From Candidatus Zhuqueibacterota bacterium (GTDB taxonomy: Bacteria; Zhuqueibacterota; Zhuqueibacteria; Thermofontimicrobiales; Thiofontviventaceae), in NCBI GenBank assembly GCA_014729735.1, contig WJJN01000680.1, positions 1-10,781 of the forward strand: DNA of 10,781 nt, read 5' to 3'. This document shows, in pieces, positions 5,911 through 10,781 of the stretch (its first letter is position 1; each line of letters opens with the position of its first letter). The translations under genes and the position numbers were made by a program. The notes below the pieces were generated by a model, which was given only the letters and a program-made list of their open reading frames with translations, was not told the DNA's origin and made no database searches.

Positions 5911-6954
5911 ATGTCGATGACTTATCTAAAAAAGTATTTTTCGAGCGATATTGCTATAGATTTAGGAACTGCGAACACTCTGGTGTATGTGAAGGGAAAA
6001 GGCATTGTTGTGAATGAACCTTCAGTTGTTGCAATCAGGAAGTCGAACCAGGAAATCGTTGCATATGGCTTGGCGGCAAAGGAAATGGTTGGGCGAACAC
6101 CTGGCGAGATTTTGACAGTGCGTCCGTTAAAAGATGGCGTTATTGCCGATTTTGAACTGGCAGAACGAATGATCCGTTATTTTATTAGAAAAGTAAAAGT
6201 AAACCGGTTGATCCGTCCCAGAATTGCGGTTGCAATTCCCTCGGGGATAACTGATGTAGAAAAACGCGCGGTTCGAGATTCTGCGGAGCATGTGGGCGCA
6301 CGCGAGGTTTATTTGATAGCCGAGCCAATGGCAGCGGCAATTGGTGTTGGATTGCCAATTGATGAACCGGTGGGAAGCATGATTATCGATATCGGCGGCG
6401 GAACCACGGAAATTGCAGTGATCGCTCTCTCCGGTATTGTAAACGACACTTCGATCAGAATAGCCGGTGATGAGATGACAGAGTCGATCATCCAATATTT
6501 CAAAAGAAAATATAACTTGCTTATCGGTGACAATACAGCAGAAATGATCAAATGTACAATCGGTTCTGCGGGACCTGTTGCTGAAAAAGCATCGATGACT
6601 GTGAAGGGACGCGATCTGGTGGCGGGCGTGCCGAAAACCGTGGAGATCACTGCAGAGGAAGTACAGGAAGCATTATCCGAATGCGTGAATGCGATTGTGG
6701 AGGCTGTTAAATTATGTCTCGAACAAACGCCGCCGGAACTTGCTGCGGATATTCTGGACCGGGGTATCATTTTGACGGGCGGAGGTTCATTGCTGAAAGG
6801 GCTCGATGAACGCTTGCGACAAGAGACGAATCTCCCTATCGTGATTAGCGATGATTCGCTGACATGTGTCGTGCGAGGAACAGGGAAAATTCTGGATGAT
6901 TTGAACAGTTTCCAGAAAGTGTTATCGAAAACGAAGCGTGAGTATATTACATAG
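5911..6954 (+). CDS. mreB: Rod shape-determining actin homologue MreB
   Basis: Bacterial actin that polymerises under the inner membrane and guides lateral wall synthesis by the elongasome. The 347 residues match the family. Actin-fold motifs are in order: phosphate-1 loop DLGTANT (17-23), the AIPSGIT segment (108-114), AEPMAAAIG (137-145) with the conserved glutamate E138, phosphate-2 DIGGGTTE (160-167), and the adenosine motif TGGGSLL (from 289). The hydrophobic and basic N-terminus before residue 12 is a likely membrane-contact element. A second in-frame ATG lies two codons in at 5917, but the ribosome binding site spacing favours 5911. It is followed three bases later by mreC, the standard order. 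Confidence 0.97.
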   Translation: MSMTYLKKYFSSDIAIDLGTANTLVYVKGKGIVVNEPSVVAIRKSNQEIVAYGLAAKEMVGRTPGEILTVRPLKDGVIADFELAERMIRYFIRKVKVNRLIRPRIAVAIPSGITDVEKRAVRDSAEHVGAREVYLIAEPMAAAIGVGLPIDEPVGSMIIDIGGGTTEIAVIALSGIVNDTSIRIAGDEMTESIIQYFKRKYNLLIGDNTAEMIKCTIGSAGPVAEKASMTVKGRDLVAGVPKTVEITAEEVQEALSECVNAIVEAVKLCLEQTPPELAADILDRGIILTGGGSLLKGLDERLRQETNLPIVISDDSLTCVVRGTGKILDDLNSFQKVLSKTKREYIT

Positions 6955-6957
6955 AAT

Positions 6958-7758
6958 ATGAATTCGTATCAAAAAAAACTGACCAATTTCAAAGAATATT
7001 TTGTATTACTGGGCTGTTTGCTATTTTCATTATTGCTCATTTTCTCAAACCGAAACGAACAACTCGATGCGGTAAAGACTTTTGCGATCGATTTGATCGG
7101 TTCGGTTCAGGCACGGGTAGCTTATTTTTCAAAATATGCGTTCCTCGAACAAGAAAACAAATTTTTGAGGCATCAAAATACGGTTTTAGCTCTGGAAAAT
7201 AGCCGCATGCGAGCGGCTCTACAGGAAAATATTCGCCTGCGACGATTGATCGGCTTTAAGGAACAGAGTGATTACGAGCTTGTTGCAGCCAAGGTAATTG
7301 GCAGAAACTCCTCCGGATTTATGAACCAGATACTGCTGGATGTCGGTGAAAAAGACAGCATTAACAAAAACATGCCTATCGTACTACCGGATGGATTGGT
7401 CGGCAAGATTTATCGGGTGGAGGAAAATTTTTCCATCGGACATCTCATTCTCGATCAAAATTTCAGAGTGAGTGCAAAAGTGCAACGAAGCAGCATTAAT
7501 GGGATTATCGGTTGGGAATCGGAAAGAAGCTGTTCTTTTAATGAAATACCAAATCGTTCGGATGTTCAAGCCGGAGATTTAGTCGTGACATCCGGCTATA
7601 GTGACATTTTTCCCGAGGGTATTTATATTGGAAAGATAACCGACGCCAGGGATACGCAGCGTGACTTATTCATGAATGTGACAGTGAAACCGGATATAGA
7701 TTTTAATAGACTGGAAGAAGTGTTGATCATCACAAAATACAATAATAAAGACTCATGA
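6958..7758 (+). CDS. mreC: Rod shape-determining protein MreC
   Basis: Bitopic elongasome scaffold that links cytoplasmic MreB to periplasmic PBP2 and activates PBP2-RodA. The 266 residues show a short cytoplasmic N-terminus, one transmembrane helix (about 14-30), a coiled coil rich in Glu, Leu, Asn and Arg (about 61-98) for dimerisation, then the periplasmic beta-barrel pair. Typical segments there are VIGRNSSGF, the NMPIVLPDGLVGKI loop (about residues 138-151), and VTSGYSDIFPEGIYIGKI near the C-terminus. It has no strong ribosome binding site of its own and starts three bases after the mreB stop, so translation probably depends on coupling. mreD follows after a four-base gap. Confidence 0.95.
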   Translation: MNSYQKKLTNFKEYFVLLGCLLFSLLLIFSNRNEQLDAVKTFAIDLIGSVQARVAYFSKYAFLEQENKFLRHQNTVLALENSRMRAALQENIRLRRLIGFKEQSDYELVAAKVIGRNSSGFMNQILLDVGEKDSINKNMPIVLPDGLVGKIYRVEENFSIGHLILDQNFRVSAKVQRSSINGIIGWESERSCSFNEIPNRSDVQAGDLVVTSGYSDIFPEGIYIGKITDARDTQRDLFMNVTVKPDIDFNRLEEVLIITKYNNKDS

Positions 7759-7762
7759 CTCA

Positions 7763-8248
7763 ATGAAATATGTAAAATATGCTATCATTTTTTTTATTGT
7801 TCTGGTAATCGATCTTAATGTGATTGAGATTATTTCGATAAAGGGTATAACACCGGACATTATTTTAATATATTTGATTTTCATCAGCTTGCGGGAAACA
7901 CAGGCAGCATCGACGATTATCGGGTTCAGTGCCGGTTTGCTTCAGGACTTATTTTCGCTGAGCATGCTCGGTCTTTCGTCGCTGACAAAATCGATTTCCT
8001 GTTTTATCACAGCTTTCTTCCAGAGAGCGAAACGGAATTATTCGATTATGCATTTGACAATAGTCTTTTTTATTATTACAGTTATTCATGATCGGATTTA
8101 TCAATTCATTTTTTTACTCGGAACAGATCAAAAACTATTTAAGTCGTTCCTGTATCACTCGGTTCCCAAAGCAATCTACACGACGATTGTCGCTCTGATA
8201 CTCAATTTTATTTTTGGCAGGATACTGTGGGATACAAGGGAAATCTAA
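7763..8248 (+). CDS. mreD: Rod shape-determining protein MreD
   Basis: Small polytopic inner-membrane partner of MreC in the elongasome. The 161 residues are strongly hydrophobic with about five or six membrane helices (roughly 5-23, 29-43, 49-64, 71-87, 97-115, 136-153). The family feature PD at 31-32 and the GFSAGLLQD segment (54-62) are present. Sequence conservation in MreD is low, so the call rests on these motifs, the length and the position between mreC and mrdA. A 21-base gap separates it from mrdA. Confidence 0.9.
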   Translation: MKYVKYAIIFFIVLVIDLNVIEIISIKGITPDIILIYLIFISLRETQAASTIIGFSAGLLQDLFSLSMLGLSSLTKSISCFITAFFQRAKRNYSIMHLTIVFFIITVIHDRIYQFIFLLGTDQKLFKSFLYHSVPKAIYTTIVALILNFIFGRILWDTREI

Positions 8249-8269
8249 CAAGTATAAGCCATTCAGGAC

Positions 8270-10069
8270 ATGAACTCACCATCTTTGGAAACGAAAAAAT
8301 ATATATTTTATTCCATTTTATATGTCGCCTTTTTTGTATTGATTGCACGTTTTTTTTATCTGCAGATCTACAGGCAGGCACAATATTTTCAGGAGTCTGA
8401 AAAAAACAGAATCAGGCAGGTTGTGCTTCAACCGACCCGCGGATTAATATATGACCGCAATGGTGAAGTTTTGGTGGATAATCGTCCCTCTTATTCCGTA
8501 TTTGCCATTCCTTTTGAGGTAAGAAATGCGGATTCAACCCTTGAATTAGCCGGTAATATCCTCGATCTTGAATTATCTGAGATGAAGAAAAAAATTCGTA
8601 CGCAGCGAAGCGGTTTTTTTACTCCGGTGAAATTGAAGCGGCAAATCGGCTTTGACGTGCTTTCGAAATTAGAGGAAAACCGACTGGATTTACCGGGAAT
8701 AATATATCAAACTGAACCTCGGCGCAGTTATCCCTCCGGAGTGCGCGCACCACATGTGTTTGGCTATCTCGGCGAAGTTACACAACGTGAAATAAAACAA
8801 TTCGAGCATCTGGGCTATCGATTGGGAGACATCGTCGGGAAAAAAGGACTGGAAAAAGTTTACGACGGTCAGTTGCAAGGCTTACGCGGCTCCCGCTATA
8901 TCGAGGTAGACGCTCTTGGTCGCGAAGTGCGTGTTTTAAAAGATAAACCGGAAATATTGCCGTTGCCGGGCAAAGATCTCCATCTTTCGATGGATAGAAA
9001 TTTGCAGGAATTTCTTGAAACTCGTATGGATACTCTGCGCGGCGGAGCTGTTGTAGCAGACTGCCGAAATGGGGAAATCATCGCACTGGTTAGTAAACCC
9101 GATTATGAACCTGAAATTTTTACGAAACCAATTCCTCCGGATACCTGGAATGAATTAATCAACGATCCGCATAAACCGCTATACGACAGAATGGTTCAAA
9201 GTTTATATCCGCCCGGATCAACGTTCAAACTTGTATTAGCAGCAGCAGCACTGGAAAATAATATTATCTCTCCGAGCTGGATCTCATATTGCAATGGCAT
9301 GCTACTATTCGGAAGACGTACATTTGATTGCTGGAAAAAACCGGGTCATGGGGATGTAAATTTATTTGAAGCGATAGAACAGTCCTGTAATGTCTATTTT
9401 TATAAATTAGGGCTAAAAGTCGGATTAGAAAACTGGAGCGATTTCGCCCGAAAATTACGTTTCGGGAAGAAGACAGGAATAGATATCATCAATGAAAACT
9501 CCGGTCTTGTACCTGATCAGCAATATCTGGATAACCACTATGGCAAAAATAAATGGTCGCGGGGATTGTTACTAAATTTGGCAGTGGGACAGGGCGATTT
9601 GCTGGTAACGCCTCTGCAAATTGCTGCGATGTCTATGATTTTTGCAAACAGAGGTATGTACTACAGATTTCATTTGGTTCGATATATCGAGGATCCTATC
9701 GATCACACCCGCAGGTGGAGTATGATCGATTCTGTCCGAGTGAATGGTATCAGTCAATCAACGTATGATGTGATACGGGAAGGGATGTATCGCGTCGTGA
9801 ATGGAGCGAAAGGAACGGCAAGAGTATGCTGGTTCCCGGATATTCGGGTGGCAGCGAAAACAGGCACTGCTCAAAATCCGCACGGGGAAGATCATGCATG
9901 GATAACAGGCTTTGCGCCCTATGAAAATCCGGAGATAGCATTTTGTGTGCTCGTAGAAAATGGCGGGAGTGGTGGCGCCGTGGCAGGACCCATTGCTCGC
10001 GGGATTATCCAAAACTATTTTGATAACAAGAGGAAAAATTTAGACAAATATACGTATGATATTCGGTAA
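8270..10069 (+). CDS. mrdA: Penicillin-binding protein 2, elongasome transpeptidase
   Basis: Class B penicillin-binding protein that cross-links new peptidoglycan strands during elongation, working with RodA and MreC. The 599 residues have a single N-terminal transmembrane anchor (about 11-30), the PBP dimer/pedestal domain (about 50-215, beginning with PTRGLIYDRNGEVLVDNRPS and containing FGYLGEV), and the transpeptidase domain with all three active-site motifs: STFK at 317-320 (nucleophile S317), SCN at 372-374 and KTG at 530-532. A glycine-rich stretch near the C-terminus (NGGSGGAVAGP) is typical of PBP2. The start is supported by the conserved N-terminal layout, but the only purine-rich element (AGGA, 8265-8268) is one base from the ATG, unusually close. 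The 3' end overlaps rodA by 14 bases. Confidence 0.96.
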   Translation: MNSPSLETKKYIFYSILYVAFFVLIARFFYLQIYRQAQYFQESEKNRIRQVVLQPTRGLIYDRNGEVLVDNRPSYSVFAIPFEVRNADSTLELAGNILDLELSEMKKKIRTQRSGFFTPVKLKRQIGFDVLSKLEENRLDLPGIIYQTEPRRSYPSGVRAPHVFGYLGEVTQREIKQFEHLGYRLGDIVGKKGLEKVYDGQLQGLRGSRYIEVDALGREVRVLKDKPEILPLPGKDLHLSMDRNLQEFLETRMDTLRGGAVVADCRNGEIIALVSKPDYEPEIFTKPIPPDTWNELINDPHKPLYDRMVQSLYPPGSTFKLVLAAAALENNIISPSWISYCNGMLLFGRRTFDCWKKPGHGDVNLFEAIEQSCNVYFYKLGLKVGLENWSDFARKLRFGKKTGIDIINENSGLVPDQQYLDNHYGKNKWSRGLLLNLAVGQGDLLVTPLQIAAMSMIFANRGMYYRFHLVRYIEDPIDHTRRWSMIDSVRVNGISQSTYDVIREGMYRVVNGAKGTARVCWFPDIRVAAKTGTAQNPHGEDHAWITGFAPYENPEIAFCVLVENGGSGGAVAGPIARGIIQNYFDNKRKNLDKYTYDIR

Positions 10070-10781
10070 TCTAAAACTTTCAGGAACCGATTATGGTATT
10101 ATTGCTGTGGTAGTAATTCTGGTGCTAATCGGTTTAAGTGCAATTTACAGTGCATCTTATCACGTGGAATCTCCGGCACTCAAAACGAATTTTGCAAAAC
10201 AGATTCTATGGTTTTTTATCAGCTTCATTTTAATGTTTGCAACCATTATTATACCCAACAAAAATTACCGCGATGTCGCTTATTTTGCTTATGCAATATC
10301 AATTGTTTTATTAATCCTTCCGCTTTTTGGAGGTGGCAATTCGGATGTGAATCGATGGATATCACTTGGACCGTTAAGATTCCAACCGTCCGAATTTGCC
10401 AAGATCTGCATTTTGCTTGCGCTGGCGAGATATCTTTCGCACGAAAGAAGGAATCTTACTAAAATTAAAGAAATTTCGATTGCGTTTGGACTAATTTTGC
10501 TTCCCTTTATGCTTGTCGTCAAACAACCTGATTTAGGAACCGCTCTTGTTTTCATAAGTTTAATTCTACCAGTGCTCTATTGGGCTGGACTACCGACGTT
10601 TTATCTGTTTGCCATCATTGCACCTTTTGTGGTGATGCTGGCGGCATTTAACTTCTACACATTTTTTGCTGCGATGCTGATCGTCGGCTCTATCCTGTTG
10701 TATTTTCGGAAGGGATTCAAGGTATTCCTGTTGTTGATGATCCTTAATATAAGCGTGGGAATCATTACACCATTTCTCTGG
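10056..10781 (+). CDS. rodA: SEDS peptidoglycan glycosyltransferase RodA, N-terminal part (3' end outside window)
   Basis: Membrane glycosyltransferase that polymerises lipid II into glycan strands as the partner of PBP2. The reading frame from the ATG at 10056 is open to the last base, giving 242 codons of a protein normally near 370-430 residues. It is highly hydrophobic, with helices at about 13-32, 48-66, 74-91, 113-127, 139-155 and further pairs to the edge. SEDS signatures are present: NRWISLGPLRFQPSEFAK (99-116), and KQPDLGT (156-162) containing D159 in the conserved loop. The start lies inside mrdA with a 14-base overlap; the nearest purine-rich stretch (GAGGA, 10030-10034) is 21 bases away, so initiation probably relies on coupling. 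The position after mrdA distinguishes RodA from FtsW. Confidence 0.93.
   Translation, partial: MIFGNLKLSGTDYGIIAVVVILVLIGLSAIYSASYHVESPALKTNFAKQILWFFISFILMFATIIIPNKNYRDVAYFAYAISIVLLILPLFGGGNSDVNRWISLGPLRFQPSEFAKICILLALARYLSHERRNLTKIKEISIAFGLILLPFMLVVKQPDLGTALVFISLILPVLYWAGLPTFYLFAIIAPFVVMLAAFNFYTFFAAMLIVGSILLYFRKGFKVFLLLMILNISVGIITPFLW

Noticed and set aside
6127..6770. Two overlapping antisense open frames of 122 and 153 codons opposite mreB
   Set aside because: They lie wholly within a fully conserved mreB, overlap each other, have no ribosome binding sites and their translations have no recognisable domain; they are frame shadows.
10208..10462. Plus-strand open frame of 84 codons near the right edge
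   Set aside because: It lies inside rodA in another frame; the rodA frame carries conserved SEDS motifs through the same bases.

Overview
The window is a compact stretch of bacterial housekeeping genes, all on the plus strand, with almost no non-coding DNA. Base composition is AT-leaning (about 40% GC by eye). I see no rRNA, tRNA, CRISPR array, insertion sequence or phage gene. The organism is most likely a rod-shaped, Gram-negative-type bacterium of the FCB assemblage or a nearby lineage (Bacteroidota, Ignavibacteria, Calditrichota, KSB1 and similar). This rests on a secreted GWxTD-domain protein, a family common in those groups, on a short FtsY without the acidic A domain placed directly before rimO, and on a complete mreBCD-mrdA-rodA elongation block. 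The phylum is inference; the gene identities are much firmer.

Layout. Positions 1-657 hold the C-terminal half of a geranylgeranyl-reductase-family flavoprotein cut by the window edge. Positions 675-2887 hold ftsY and rimO, which overlap by four bases. Positions 2945-4228 hold a secreted GWxTD protein of unknown function behind a strong ribosome binding site. A 75-base AT-rich spacer follows, the longest gene-free stretch in the window. Positions 4304-5909 hold two cell-wall peptide-cleaving enzymes: an S66 LD-carboxypeptidase and a VanX-like D-Ala-D-Ala dipeptidase. Positions 5911-10781 hold mreB, mreC, mreD, mrdA (PBP2) and the first 242 codons of rodA, which runs off the right edge.

How the genes work together. 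From 4304 to the end the content is one theme, the making and trimming of the lateral cell wall. MreB filaments, MreC, MreD, the transpeptidase PBP2 and the SEDS glycosyltransferase RodA form the elongasome. The two peptidases upstream cut stem peptides or D-Ala-D-Ala, and the dipeptidase stop codon is only one base from the mreB start, so the two are very probably co-transcribed and translationally coupled. The left part concerns isoprenoid reduction, membrane protein targeting (FtsY) and ribosome modification (RimO).

I did not find an exciting undescribed system. The observations most worth a second look are the peptidase pair joined to the elongasome operon, the apparent export signal on the VanX-like enzyme, and the uncharacterised GWxTD protein.
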